This document shows, piece after piece, positions 22,766-35,349 of a stretch of DNA of 64,000 nucleotides. Positions within the stretch are counted from its first letter, which is position 1; each line of letters starts with the position of its first letter. The notes below the pieces were generated by a model. It was not told the DNA's origin and did not search any database. It worked only from the letters and a program-made list of their open reading frames with translations. Source of the DNA: Druceiella hillmani (taxonomy: Eukaryota; Arthropoda; Insecta; Lepidoptera; Hepialidae); the NCBI GenBank assembly GCA_039881145.1, contig JAYKKI010000052.1:13209001-13273000 (forward strand), given 5' to 3'. The position numbers and the translations under genes are program-made.

Positions 22766-23190
22766 TTGGAAAATCAGTTTTATCTAAAATGAATATTACG
22801 AAAATGCATATAATTTGCTTAGTCACGAAAAAAGTGAGAACTTGGGTTTCAAACACTCCGTTAAAAGGTACATATTAATTAAAATTCATGTCTGAAGCAT
22901 TGCTTCGTGAAAAACTTCGTGCACATAGGTTAACAATTAAAAAAAAAAACTCTGTCAGACAGATGAGGGCGCATGGCCATGATATGAGGGATCTTCGTGT
23001 AACAATTTAGCCCTGAATTTGTAAGTTGATGCAAAATTCACATGTTACTTGCCTCCCGTTGAATTATAATCTGTTCAAAGCAAGTGGTATTAATCAAGTT
23101 CTTGTATGTCAGAAGTCAAGTGCGGTATAGTCATTGCAATTCAACAGAGTTGATAGTTTATTTCTATATACTTACATGTTATTTATTTTT
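22765..23190 (+). repeat. Start of G fused to end of J (deletion)
   Basis: Up to about 22,960 the usual post-B sequence is seen (GCATTGCTTCGTGAAAAACT, GTGCACATAGGTTAA). From about 23,020 the end of J follows (AGAAGTCAAGTGCGGTATAG, matching 38,690), then M. So G, H, I, C and K are missing, a deletion of several kilobases. Confidence 0.65.
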
Positions 23191-23755
23191 TATTACTTTT
23201 TCGAAACAAAATTGGCCAAACGTTTGGCACCCATTGACTCACTTCGTCACATCCGTTCACCTCTCACATCTCAGAGACTATTTAACGTTGAAAGTTTAAA
23301 TTTGACATAGCTATTAGAAGTTGAAGCACCAGATAAAAATATGAAGTGAAAGTGTTTATATTTTAAATTTTTAGGTTAACAAAAGGGTAAAGTGGATAGT
23401 TGAAAAAATGTTTTTAAAACCATCGTATGGAGGTATCAAATGAAAGTTTTCTTAGCATATATTTATAAAAAAATTATTTAATTTTTTTCCTGTAAATCGT
23501 TTGAACGATCTTCCCAAAAAAATTTCAAAAATATTATTCTCACCTGTCTCCGAAAATATCATGCACGTTGAAAATAAAGCGTAAATTGAAACCAATTTAC
23601 GAGATCTGAATTATTTCGAAAGTTTGTTTACGAAGTTCGACAGCAAATTTGGTTGTGCGGTTTGATACCACTTTTATGTGAAGAGTATTTAACTATAGAA
23701 CAAAGTTTAAATTATTATAACAAACACCTGAAAATATAAAGAAAGTTAGTTTTGG
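23190..23755 (+). repeat. Module M, copy 2
   Basis: AACAAAATTGGCCAAACG, CACATCCGTTCACCTCTCAC, TATGAAGTGAAAGTG, ATCGTTTGAACGATCTTCCC, TTGAAACCAATTTACGAGAT. Same order as 16.05-16.6, 41.09-41.65 and 57.9-58.4 kb. Confidence 0.75.
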
Positions 23756-24380
23756 TTTACCTTTTTGTTACATAACGAGAATGAGTCTTCTGAAAATATT
23801 GGGAAAAGATATCATGAAAAATATTATATAATGTTCTTAATAATATTCTTTCCTGCGACGTATTATCAAGAGATATTCGCAAATTAACAATTTTACTGAA
23901 TAATACAACGTTAGAAAATATTTCTATTTCTGTCTTTTTCTGACAACCGTAGTTTGTTAGAAAAAACCACCGATCGAATTTGTATCTAGACTTACCTCTT
24001 TTTATTTTAGAGGAGTATTCGGACAAGTTAAAATCTCTCAGAAAGCAAACAACTATTACAATTACCGACGAACACGAAATTATATTTATATTCACTGAAA
24101 ATTTCATTTTAAAATTTGCATTTGTTTTAATGAGGAATCCATGAAATCCCTCAACGACGGAGACGGACCTCAAAGAGAAACTTTGCCTTTGAGAGATTTT
24201 CTTTGTGACATCAGATGGATGTTGATGTTTAAAATATTTAGGTTGAACAAAAATGTTCCTGTGCAGCCAAAAAATGGCACAAAGTTGTTCGTTTGCATGA
24301 GAATTCGTGGTGGCGGAAATTTGGTTTTGCATAATTTATTTTATATTCAACTGGAACCTGTGTTGCTAATTGTAAGATTT
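23755..24380 (+). repeat. End of M and module A, copy 4
   Basis: Contains the longest open frame of the window, 191 codons on the minus strand (23,757-24,332). I see no domain, signal or catalytic motif in it. Part of it matches the frame at 5,623-5,892, but copies at 32.3, 33.3 and 41.9 kb have stops, so it is most likely chance opening in repeat DNA. A landmarks: AGGAATCCATGAAATCCCTC, GGTTGAACAAAAATGTTCCT, TTTTATATTCAACTGGAACC. Confidence 0.75.
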
Positions 24381-24714
24381 GTATTATTATTTTTCAGTTA
24401 TGGTTTTATAATGGCGTTTAGAAGTTGCAGCTAACTCGTAACCCATATATAATGAAATATACGACCAAGAAAAGTTTGGAGAGACCACTCAGCATATATT
24501 AAATGTGATTATAAAGAAGTTAAAGACAGTACGGAAATAGAAACTAACAATAAACAGCAATCAACAAATTGACGTTCAGCCCATTAAACATTTTCCCTTT
24601 ACTCTAAATCTCTAACTATATTTTTATTTATCATGCGAAACAAAATAATCTCTACTATTACAATAAACTTAGTCGAGGTATGTAGTGAAAATTTCATATT
24701 AATAATGAATTATT

Positions 24715-25205
24715 GTCGTTGTGCAAGAGAATTCGGTTCTCATAACGCTTATATATTTTCTCTCATCTATTTATTATTTTAAACTAATGAGAACCAAAGT
24801 ACACTTAAGGTATTATTACACGTGGCTATGCTAAACAAATATGAAGACAATAATTATTGTTTAAATATATTTTCTCGGCGTGAAATTGGAATTTTTCGCC
24901 ATTCGTTTTATACAATACACATAGAGGGAAAGTAATAACTAGAATTATAAATTTGTCTATAATGAGTATGTGGAATTTCACTTACAAAACATGTAAGTTC
25001 TCGTGAAAATCTTGAACATTTGTAGTGTGTTTATTCAATCCTCTTCCCCACAAAATAAACTGAATGTTAGACCACTATATTAGAACTGTGTGTTTATTGT
25101 CAATTTATTTCTTTTCAGTATACAATCTTATGAGTTAGTTTAGTAATCGTTAATATTTTTTTTGTGTTCAAAGATGATTTAAATAAATTTTTGTTATGTT
25201 TTGAA
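24715..25205 (+). repeat. Module D, copy 5
   Basis: GTGCAAGAGAATTCGGTTCT, TATTTTCTCTCATC, TCTCGGCGTGAAATTGGAAT, TAATGAGTATGTGGAATTTC, TAGTGTGTTTATTCAATCC. Confidence 0.85.
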
Positions 25206-25399
25206 CTTTAAAATCTAGAGTAATCAGATATAAGATATATACGGTCTACCGACATTTCATCAACAGTCATTATTTCAATTTATTATCTAAATTAAATTTT
25301 CCAATTTCCTTGTGAAGTTATTGCATTTCAAATTAAAAGTTTTACAAACATTAAAACTCATTTTCCCAATTCATAATTTCGATTGACAAATTAAATCTC

Positions 25400-26530
25400 T
25401 TAAAAACAAAAGAAGGCGACATAATTTATTAGGAACGGTAGCCTTCTTTTGTTTAGAGATAAGAGTTAGAAGTTGAAATCTTGGACTCTAATCATAGCGA
25501 TAAGTATCATCACTTCAGGTCGAAGAGTATTGTGCTACGAGAGCTGATTAAAAAGATGTGAATTCTTTTTCAATTATTGTGATTTAGTACTTGAAAAAAT
25601 GTCTCTTACAGTCCCATTTAGTAACTGAAAAAATACTTTTTCATCTAAATGTATATTTAGAGGTACCCTTGATCTCACGTAATGATCCCTGGTCTACTGT
25701 TAATATCCTTTCAATAAGTTTTGATGTCTCTAACTTAATCACTTTAGAAACGAACCACGAATCATAACCAAATTTGGTAACAGGTTTATTTCGTATAGTG
25801 GAGTAATATTTTGTCTATGATATATAAATTAATAACACAAAAAGGTATGTTTCGATATTTGTTACTCAATCACGCCTAAACGGCACGACAGATTTCAATA
25901 AAACGGCACGGAAGCAGCTCATGATTTAAGCTAATCTATTGGTCACTCTTAACATGATAAATAATATTATTTCTGTAGAACCAAGTTCGACGTTTTTATT
26001 ACATAGAGAAAAATTTTATTACTGCGATAGAGAGCGGGCACTATATAAATCACGAATTTAAATTATTCATAAATATATATTGATGCTGCGTTAGAGAAAA
26101 ATCTCAAAATCTTGGTCGAAAATCTGTGTGAAACGTGACGTGAGCAAAAAGTTGATCATACATAATTTTAGGCTACACCTCATAAGGAGTATTTCTAAAT
26201 ATGCATATGGATCTCAATAGTTTTTGTGTTTGTAAATGTAACTGTATTTGAAGTGGTTTCTTTGTTTCTCTCTCAGTAATTGAAAAAAAGTGATAGGATT
26301 TATAAATTCAATTTTATTGTTCTACTGCTAATAGTAATAGCCATCTAACATCTTCATCACTCATGTGAAAGCTCGTTGAGTTTTATGTCAAATTGTAATG
26401 TAAGAACATGATAATAAAAGCTGTATTGAAATATGCTGACATGTTTAAGATTAACGCGCAACACAGACAATCGACTTTTGCAAGACACTACTAAGGGCGA
26501 CGTAAATTTTCCCTAAACCAATATGCACAG
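25400..26530 (+). repeat. Unit U3, E module
   Basis: Starts with a 14-bp snap-back (25,404-25,454). Then TTTAGAGGTACCCTTGATCT, AACCACGAATCATAACCAAA, CACGCCTAAACGGCACGACA, ATAAATAATATTATTTCTGT and AAGGAGTATTTCTAAATATG. The last parts (26,160-26,510) match 400-800 closely, including AGCTCGTTGAGTTTTATGTC. After 26,520 a deletion joins E straight to F, so this unit has no TA run. Confidence 0.75.
25404..25454. repeat. Snap-back palindrome
   Basis: AAACAAAAGAAGGC (25,404-25,417) faces GCCTTCTTTTGTTT (25,441-25,454), perfect 14-bp stem. Sister copies (34,850; 49,690) have only the right arm. Confidence 0.9.
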
Positions 26531-27235
26531 AACTGAAAGCTTTATGTAAACGTCAGATTACAGCTTTTCATCGATATTTAACATCGAAAAATTATTAAAA
26601 ACAAACTTAACATTGAACGAACGAATGAACAAACTATCGACTGGTCTTATAATTTTTACCGTAAAAAGTATTCAAGTTCATATACAAGCGATAAGTCAAA
26701 AAGGTCCAATCTGAACAAATATCCTCATAAAGTGCATTACCATGATGTTTGAGTAGAGAAAGATCAAATAATCAAAACACCAAAATCCATATTATTAATA
26801 CGAAGTCGAAACCGTTTGTTTGTCCCGTTTTCACACCTCAATCCTCAGTTTAATTATGGGGAATTTTATGTACCTGGATTCCCTTTTATAAAAGTGATTG
26901 ATGGTATTTTTACCCTGAAAGAAAAATGGGTTAAATTTTATGGATAAAAATTACCGAATTAATGATACGTGCATAAAAGTAAATACTTTTGCAAGGGTAA
27001 ATCCGCATGAAAAATTGGTGCGTTGATGCATTAAGTTGAATTCTTTTTCAAACATCTATTTGAAGTAGATACATTAAATTATATTATATAAATTTTGATA
27101 TATTTTACACACACACAAAAAACAGTTTAAGTAAATAATATTTTTTTTAAGTTCTGCTCATTGGTAAGACGTTCATATTGCAAATTAATTTGGAGATTAT
27201 TATTATATTTTTTTCCCATTTCAAATGTTTATCTT
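26530..27235 (+). repeat. Unit U3, F module
   Basis: GAACTGAAAGCTTTATGTAA, GAACGAACGAATGAAC, AAAGGTCCAATCTGAACAAA, AAAGTGCATTACCATGATG, CCTGAAAGAAAAATGGGTT, TAAGACGTTCATATTGCAAA. Confidence 0.75.
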
Positions 27236-27735
27236 TATGCATTACAAAATTACAATACATGCTACGTTGCCTCTTTTAACCTGTAAAGTGAAATTCGCTT
27301 GCACAAAACCCCAATATCCTCTTCTTAAATACATTTTCCTTAGAGATATGGTCGATCCCCGCATAATAAAAGAAACAGAATATTTGATAACGTAAACTTA
27401 ATACGGCAGTATCTTGACCGAACATCCGTCCAACCCCCATTGAAAGTCACTACTTCGTCTATTACAAGTTTGAATGAGATTCCTCAAGCAGGTGACGCTG
27501 TGAAGCAATTTAACGGTGGGTCGTGGTTACCTGGTTACATCAAAATAATGGCTGTGAGGACTAAAGTTACAGATTGGCGGCCTCGAGATAAGAGGGCAGA
27601 TTGTCGGTCCTTAACAAAGCTGGTTAGTTTTTATTGGAAAATCTCACAGCTCATGTTCCTTGAAAAAAGTGTGTTTAAGTGCAAGACTCAATGGAAGATG
27701 ATGATAGGACTTGTGTTCGTGATATAATTACGAAT
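27235..27735 (+). repeat. Module B, copy 3 (full)
   Basis: GAACATCCGTCCAACCCCCA, TTGAAAGTCACTACTTCGTC, CCTCAAGCAGGTGACGCTGT, CGGTGGGTCGTGGTTACCTG, GAGATAAGAGGGCAGATTGT. The longest B frame is here: 95 codons at 27,440-27,727, with phrases KVTDWRPRDKRADC and LVSFYWKISQL. Parts of it are readable in the 22.5, 44.5 and 62.9 kb copies (DKRV, GLYWK-like). I do not recognise a family. Confidence 0.85.
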
Positions 27736-27739
27736 TTGC

Positions 27740-27960
27740 TTTAGAAATCGTGACTAATCTAAAATGTACGTTAGGAAAACTGATATATAATCCTCAGTTA
27801 TGGAAATAGTGGGAATGTTGCATTGCTATATGATGATATGATTCATCCAAAAAGCGTGTAACGCGCATATCATGCAGTCGAGTATATACAATAGGTTGGT
27901 GTACATGTGTATACGTGTACACAGTGCGCGTTCGCCAGTCTGGTGGTAAATCAGTAGATG

Positions 27961-28012
<52 letters not shown>

Positions 28013-28150
28013 TTAATATGATTCACTGCTAGCCAAGCGCAATACGTCATACTCATAGCTATATATTGTTAACATTAGCATGTCAGTGACGCGAACCCAT
28101 AAGGTTTTTCCATACCAAAATCGCTCAGCGCATGTAAAGAAGTACTACAA
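27740..28150. other. Interrupted post-B region with TA run
   Basis: GAAATAGTGGGAATGTTGCA (usual post-B) is followed by unassigned sequence and (TA)n at 27,962-28,009. Next comes the block shared with 1,760-1,870 (ATACTCATAGCTATATATTG, AAAATCGCTCAGCG). The minus frame 27,794-28,012 is driven by the TA run. Confidence 0.6.
27962..28009. repeat. (TA)n microsatellite
   Basis: About 24 uninterrupted AT dinucleotides. Confidence 0.97.
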
Positions 28151-29480
28151 AAAATGACTAGATACCGTCAAACTATTTAGCTCTATGAATGCTTAGATGA
28201 ATGCTTAGTCTGTACCTTATATCATGTAGGTGTTACGAGTCAAACAAAAGTACATATTTTATTGTAATTACGTTGCTGAAATCTGTTCGAAGATTTGACT
28301 GAATTATTTAAAATTCGGATCAGATCTATTGAAATGCTCCATGAGCATTGCAATTTTGTCGAAATATTTTAGATTGATTTACAGATGAATTTGGTGACAT
28401 TAGAAGTCTTTAAATGATGTATCTGATCGAGAAATATATATTCCTTCTAAAAATACACCTTTAGCATAAAATTATAACATAGCATTAAGACAATTGCTAT
28501 CAAAGTAATACACGCGGTAATAAACGCTATGGTGCCAATAACTAATAAACGCGGTATCTATCGGCGGTACAAAATATTCTTACTTCTTCCAAGAAGCAAG
28601 ATGTTGTTTTTCTACAGCAGTACGGAAGTATGAGAGTAGTTCTCCAAGATAACGGTAACTTAACCAAGATGGTGTATCAATGAGATCTTTTACAATGAGG
28701 TCTTTTAAAATTTGTGAATCAATAAGGATTTTTAACATTTCTAAATTTAATACAGGAAGTTGCGCTGTTTGAAGACAAGAGGAGATATCAACATTTTCTT
28801 CTTTGTGCATTTGGAACCAATATTTAGGTGCATCAGAGGAGAGTACAGATAGGAGAATACAGAGAGAGTAACTATCGTTATTACGTCATAAGAGAGTAAA
28901 TCTTCATCCATATTAAGAGTTAAGTTGCCTGCTTTTCACTCTAAATAAAATGGATTTATGGAATCTAAGTAATCTTTGTTAAATTCCCATATTTTGCTTG
29001 TTTTTTTTCTCTCCAATATCCAGTCGGTCAATGAATACGATATGGGACGTCGCGCTTTTAATATATACTACCAGGGATTTCAGAAATATTTTTAGAATAT
29101 TCCAGAAATCGCTGTAAAGGCATAGTAAAAAGTATTAATTCAATTGCTAAGTGGGTATTATCAAATAATATGTAGACTTTTATTCGTATGAATGGAGTCG
29201 TTGATGATTTAGTATGTACGGCAAAAAAAACAAATAAATTTATATTTAAATGCGGCTAATGGTCAGTCTGGTAATAAAATTGATAAATATTATATGTAGA
29301 AACATGTTTATTAAGTAAAACACGTACCGTCGTAAATATTTACCTGTGACGTTTCTATGACATTGCAACGTCTAAAGCCTACAATGTTAGAATGCTGTAT
29401 CTGACGCGGGTGTTAGTTTTATGGTTTGATTCTATTAGTTTAAATTTGCAAAGTGGACAAAAAGTGCTAGGACAAACGTA
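28150..29480 (+). repeat. Unit U3, G-H-I modules
   Basis: GATACCGTCAAACTATTTAG, CCTTATATCATGTAGGTGTT, GCATTGCAATTTTGTCG (G); TCTTACTTCTTCCAAGAAGC, GAGAGTAGTTCTCCAAGATA (H); CCAGAAATCGCTGTAAAGG, AGTGGGTATTATCAAATAAT, GACATTGCAACGTCTAAAGC, GACGCGGGTGTTAG (I). The minus frame 28,580-28,810 contains a threefold repeated ILKDLI phrase from a local tandem repeat and is not a gene. Confidence 0.8.
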
Positions 29481-29689
29481 GTATTTCTATTAAATTAATT
29501 ATAAAAATTAATATTAGTTTTAACCACCTATATATCTTGTCTGATATATCTTTTACATGTTTAAAAAGTATTAGGAATTCTTACAGACTTTGAGATTTAA
29601 ACATATTTCGAGTGAAGCTAGGTCTTCATAATTTTGACTTTAGCAAAGAGAAAATATTTTTGATTTGCTTCTTTAAAATTTTCATATAA

Positions 29690-30250
29690 TTATTTCAAAA
29701 TATATATTGGTTAATGATAAATGAAAACAAATTTGATGTCTTATTTATCGTATCAAAAATTTCTGTATAAATATCTTTGAATATCAACTATTGAAATACA
29801 TCCAGGACAATATGCTTTATCACTTTGCATACCTCACAGTTTTTGAGAAAAACGGTCATGATAGACAAACAGATAGACGAACGGAAATCTTACAAAAGTT
29901 TCGTTTTTAGGGTTCCGTACCTCATAGGGAACAAAGTATCACATCGTTATCCGCTTGTCTGTTCGATCAAGACCCTTATTTCAAAAACTCGTAAAGGTAC
30001 TTAGTTGAAATTAATATCAAATGCTTAGGTCTATGGTTCCTTAGATCTGTAAAAAATTAAGCTTCTAACAAAGCGCAAGCACATTCTCCACGATGTTCTA
30101 CAATCATAAAATTTGACAAAAGGAAGGACTCACAACACAATTAACGGTAAAAATCCAAAAATCATTAATTTCTACATACATCACAATTTTTTTTCTCTAA
30201 ATATAGAATCAGCTCTATGTTCGCCTCATCGTTCGCCTGAATTTTTTATT
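29690..30250 (+). mobile_element. Dispersed element resembling a lepidopteran repeat, copy 2
   Basis: AATATCTTTGAATATCAACT, ATCCAGGACAATATGCTTTA, GAGAAAAACGGTCATGATAG, GGGTTCCGTACCTCATAGGG and AGACCCTTATTTC follow in the same order as 2,760-3,010. It stands in the same relation to module I and to the following palindrome as copy 1, so it is older than the duplication of P-type units. Confidence 0.6.
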
Positions 30251-31244
30251 AAGATGGCGGAATTTGTTTTTTTTTTATAAATAGTTTTAATACTTGGCGT
30301 ATGAAGATTGTGAACAAGAACGTCGAGTTTCATTCTATAGAAATAATGTTATTTCTCAAGTTCAAAGTTACCAACAGGTTAGTTTCAATCATGAAAGCTG
30401 TCTGTACTAAGTTCCAGGAAATCATTTACATACATATCCTGCCGTTTATTTAACGAACATCTGAACAGTTCTCGTGATATTAATGTTCAATTCTGTACGA
30501 CATTAATAAAAATTCATACCATATTTGGTTGTGATTTGTGGCTTAGTTTCAGAATTATTAGATAAAAAACATAAAACTTATTGCTACAATATTAGTGATA
30601 TGGAACACCAGGAACATTATGTCATATTAAGGGCAATTCTAAACATAAAGTTAGACCAAATATAATATTTCTGTTACTAAATATGTTAAAAGAGGGCTTT
30701 TCTTTAATCAAACTATCATAATAATTGGAAAACAATTGTTTTTCTTTCCAACATTAGTAATCATCTATCATAATAACAATCCCTTCGACCGTAATTGATT
30801 ATTCTTATGGTTGCAATGAAGTTCTAAGATTTCAACTACTTATTCTTATGTGTTAATAAAAGGAGGCGAAATAAATTGTAAAGCGATCTAAATTTTCAAT
30901 TGAAATTACGAATTGGAATATCGAATGAACATTTTTGTAAAACTCTTAATTTGAAATGCAAAAACTTTACTTAGGGAGATTTAAATTTAATAAATAAATT
31001 GAAATGATGAATTCTAACATTTATAAAAAACTATTAATTTGAAACACAATAAGTGAGTTCATACCTACCAATTAACGTGTTTTTGTCGTTTGGCACTGTT
31101 CATAGCAAATACTAAGATGAATATTTTTCTGAAATATATTCTCTATATATTTTAGCTATGAGTCTACATTACAGTATTTTATATTATTGTAAATAATTTA
31201 AAAAAAGTTTATTAATTATATTTCTGATTAAATTGTAACTTTAC

Positions 31245-31690
31245 AAAAATCCATTTAATTTGCCTTTTGGTCGTGAAAAAATATAAAGACAACTTAAATA
31301 ACTTATACCCTTGTATACTGAAATGAAGTTAATTAAGATTGGGCACACAATTCTAATATTGAATTAGTTTCTTTAGGGAAGAAGATCGAATACATATCCT
31401 GGAAATGATTAAGATTTTCATGAGAATTTACATATTTCATAACACAACCAGCATCTAAAATTCCATATACTCATTACATATGAATTTACGTCACTTGTTA
31501 TAACTTTCCCTCCATATGTATTGTTGACGTTTCATAGTATTCCAATTTCACGCTGAGAAAACCTTTATAAACACTAATTCTCTGTTTGATATTTGCTCAG
31601 CATAGATACTTGCAAAAATATCTTAAAGTAAACTTTGCTTCTCGTTTATTTAAAGCAATCGAGAGCCACGATACTTGAATTATCATATAC
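31245..31690 (-). repeat. Module D, copy 6 (inverted)
   Basis: On plus: GAATTTACATATTTCATAAC, TATTCCAATTTCACGCTGAG, TTAAAGTAAACTTTGCTTCT are complements of the forward D copies. Confidence 0.85.
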
Positions 31691-32034
31691 CACAATGATA
31701 GTTATTCATTGTTAATATGGTATTTTCACTGCATACTTGGACTATCTTTATTGTAACAGCAGAGAGATCGTTGGAAAAATAAAAATATGGTTGGAGTTAT
31801 AAAGGAAAAATTATAGTTAGAGAGCTGAGTGCTCTATTGAAACACATTATTGAATTTTGTGTTTCGATAGGATATCCCTAATATCTTCATTATAACCATG
31901 TTTAGTATATACTGAATGGACTTACAACATTTTTCTTTGGAACAATTTGTACGAGTGAGTTACGAGTTAGCTTTGGTTTCTAAAACTATTACGTATTTTC
32001 AGAAAAAACAGCAAATTTATTATACCAACAATTT

Positions 32035-32430
32035 CGAAATTGGCTGAACGCATTCCAGTTCAATGTAAAATATATTACGCTAAACGTTTCCGCCACCGCA
32101 CATTCGCCTACAGAGAAATAACTTTGTGCCAATTTCTTTTTGCTACACAGCAAAGATTTTGATCTACGTAAATATTTTAAACACCGATATCCATCTAACG
32201 CAAAAACGAAAATCTCTCAAAGGCCAAAATTTCTGTTTCCAATCCGTCTTAACCTTTTAGAGATCTCGCGGATTCCTCATTGAAGCCAACGCAAATTTTA
32301 AATTGAAATATTAGGTAAATGTAAATATTATTTAATTTTCCTAGGTAAATATAATTTTTGTTTACTTTGAAAGTTTTTAATTTGCTTTATAAGAGTTTTC
32401 CACTTTTTCGAATACTTTGTTAAAATGAAA
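32035..32430 (-). repeat. Module A, copy 5 (inverted)
   Basis: GAACGCATTCCAGTTCAATG, CCGCCACCGCACATTCGCC, AGAGATCTCGCGGATTCCTC on plus are complements of the forward A. Confidence 0.85.
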
Positions 32431-32979
32431 ATAGATAAGCTTAGATACAAATTCGATAATAACAAAAATATTATTTTAGTGGTTGTCTCTTTCTGAATAG
32501 TTAAGGTTCTCACAAAGGGACAGATAGCCATATTTTCCTAATGCTGTATTAGTTAATTTTTTAACATATAATCCTTAATATATCCAAGGTTAAATATTGA
32601 TGCCAAATGACCACAGGAATCCATGTTAGGAAGGACATTTTAAAATACACTTCATGACAACGATTCCTAATATTTTTATAAGACTGATTCTTGTTACTGA
32701 GAGGTATCTTTTCATAATTAAATGTTTATTCTATAGTTTAGTACTACTTGTAAGAAAATGGTATAAAACTGCGAAACGAAATTTGCTCTTGAACTTTCTG
32801 TCACAAATAACACTTCAAAGATAATTCAGACCGCCTAAATTGGTCTCAATCTACACTTTATTATCAATAATTATATTAGTAAATTATAGTGACATTTAAG
32901 GTATAAATGATTAATTTAATTTTAAGGTATAATGATGAATTACGCAATTGTAAAACAATATGGAATAGAGAATTAATCT

Positions 32980-33280
32980 AATCAATTTTATTCTCCATCA
33001 AGGTACTAGCGAGCTCCACATTAAAACGTCGGACGCAAACGAGCACATTATTTAGGGCAAGGTGCCAAGGCTGGAATCAGTTTAATTCTTAACCGAGACC
33101 TCTATGATTTCAAATTATATATTTTGTTGAAGTAAAACGTTTGAATTTAGTTTTTATATCTATCGTGGTCAGATAGGAAATTTAGATTCCTGGGATTCCA
33201 TATACATGTCGTACGAAATCTAATGGTAACTATTGTTTTCGGTATTCTAAAAAAATATTCTTTATGTTTTTATTATAGCA
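32980..33280 (+). repeat. S-type spacer, copy 2 (PAL2 centre to right arm)
   Basis: CAATTTTATTCTCCATCAAG, GCAAACGAGCACATTATTTA, AATTCTTAACCGAGACCTCT, AGGAAATTTAGATTCCTGGG. The left arm carries M sequence at this place instead, so the two arms differ at the centre. Confidence 0.7.
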
Positions 33281-33650
33281 AAGTATTCGGTCAAGTTGAA
33301 AACTCTCAGAAAGCAATTAACCATTATAATTATCGACGAAAGCGACAATAATACTTACATTCACCGAATATTTAAATTAAAAATTTGCATTTGTTATAAT
33401 AAAGAATCCGCAAGATTCCTAAACAGGCGAGTTGGAACGCAAAGAGAAACTTTGCTTCGGGAGATTTTCTTTGTGGCATCAGATGGATGGTGGTGTTTGA
33501 TATATTTACGTTGAACAAAAATATTACTGCGCGGCGAAAAAAAATGACACAAAATTCGTGTGCGGGGGAATTTGCGGTGGCAAAATTTTGTTTTGCGTAA
33601 TATATTTTTCATTCAAACTGGAATTCGTGTAGCTAATTATAAGATTCTGA
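33280..33650 (+). repeat. Module A, copy 6
   Basis: AAAGAATCCGCAAGATTCCT, GAGATTTTCTTTGTGGCATC, AGATGGATGGTGGTGTTTG, GCGGGGGAATTTGCGGTGG, GGAATTCGTGTAGCTAATT. Confidence 0.88.
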
Positions 33651-34014
33651 ATTCATAATTTTTCCGTTATGGCTTTGTAATGGGTTTTAGAAGCTGCAAC
33701 TAACTCGTAACCTATAAACAATAAAATTTACGATAAATAAATGTATGAAAAACCACTCAGAATATATTAGATATGCTTATACCAAATTTATTAAGAATAT
33801 TCTATTGAAACACAAAAATAAACTAAATCAGTTAAACGTTTAATCTCAGTAACCACAAAATTTACACTCATATATTACCCATATATTATGCATTATCCCC
33901 GTACCCTATAACTCTAATTACATATTTTTAAGCAAACCAGGCATTATACTCTCTACTATTACAATAAACTTAGTCGAAGTATGTAGTGAAATCACCATAT
34001 TAATAATCAGTCAT

Positions 34015-34500
34015 TGTCATTGTTTTACAAGAGAATTCGGGTTTCATAGCGCATGTATATTTTCCCTCGTGAATTTATTGCTTTCAATTAATGAGAAGTA
34101 AAGTTTACTTTAAGATATTGTTACAAGTAGGTATAATGAACAAATATGAAAAGGAGAATTACTGTTTACATATGTTTTCTAAACGTGAAATTGGAATACT
34201 GTGCCGACACACTTAAACAATACACGTAGCGGGAAAGTAACAAAGAGACGTAAATTTATCTGTTATGAGTAGGTGGAAATTTTAGCTACTGATTGTATTA
34301 CGATATATGTAAATTCTCGCGAAAATCTTAATAATTTGTAGTGCGTGTATTTAATCCCCTTCCCCACAAAAGTCATTGCATGTCAGACAATTATATTTGA
34401 ATTGTGAGTCTTAATCAAATTAATTTCAGTATACAATCGTACAAGTTATTTCAGCAGTCATTAGTGTTTTTTACCATCAAAAGATCAGTTAACTAGATTC
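34015..34500 (+). repeat. Module D, copy 7
   Basis: TTACAAGAGAATTCGGGTTT, GTTACAAGTAGGTATAATGA, AAAAGGAGAATTACTGTTTA, CTACTGATTGTATTACGATA. Closest in wording to D copy 8 (48,825), which supports grouping P-type units together. Confidence 0.88.
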
Positions 34501-35349
34501 TTGTCAGAAGTTCAACATAGGCTATCCACCGACTTTTTTTAAACCACAATACAATAGAATGAAATGCCCTAATTGAAAAACTCATAGGTAAAGTGTAGGG
34601 CGAATAAATTTCCACATAGTATTCATGTAAATATATGAAATGAATACAACGAGTCTTAAATGACAAAACCTTTTTTAAGTGTAAGTTATGCATTTAAAAG
34701 TTATCAAAATTCATTAATTTAATTGATTTTTCAAATTTAAAGTTCAAATTAAGAGTTTTACAAAAATTAAAACTTGTTATTCCAATTCATACTTTCAATT
34801 GAAAATTTAAATCTTTTAACAACTAATTTAAATTTTGTCGCCTTCTTTTGTTTACAAATAAGAGAAAGAAATCATCAAATAAAATGGAAGAGATAGGCAC
34901 TACGATAATTGATTAACTTTTTAAAAATATTATTTTTCATTTCAACTCGATTACTTTGATGTAAAACTTGAAGAAAACCCAACCCCATTGAAATATTTAG
35001 TAACATATATAATATTTTATAGTACAACTTTAAATTTAGAGTTGATGTCACGTAATGTCACTAATATTGCACTTGTGTAATTATCATATCACTATTATTT
35101 TACTAATATATTTGGATATTTCTTACCTAATAACTCTGAAACCAAACCATATGCCAATACCGAATTTGGTATGCGTTTACATTAATGTTATATATAATTG
35201 AACATTAATGATACGAAATATGTTTGAATGTTTATTACTCGATCACACCTGAAGGCAAGCCGTGTGTTTAGATGATTTCCTGAAACTTGATACGGACACA
35301 GCTCATGATAGCAATTAAACTACTGGTCACAAAAGGCGTGCTTTTCTGA

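Larger units (their letters stand above)
30290..32860 (-). repeat. PAL2 left arm: inverted E-D-A-M block
   Basis: Minus-strand order, outside to inside: E (30,290-30,870), post-D tail, D (31,245-31,690), A (32,035-32,430), M end (32,560-32,860). It faces A, D and E of the right arm at 33,280-35,350. The midpoints of paired modules are 32,868 (A), 32,860 (D), 32,850 (E') and about 32,845 (E3), so the arms are close to co-linear with few net indels. Confidence 0.8.

Noticed and set aside
23757..24332. Longest open frame, 191 codons on minus
   Set aside because: It lies wholly in modules M and A. Sister copies have stops in the same frame and no domain or start context is visible.
28580..28810. 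76-codon minus frame with repeated ILKDLI
   Set aside because: A short tandem repeat within module H; absent from the other H copies.
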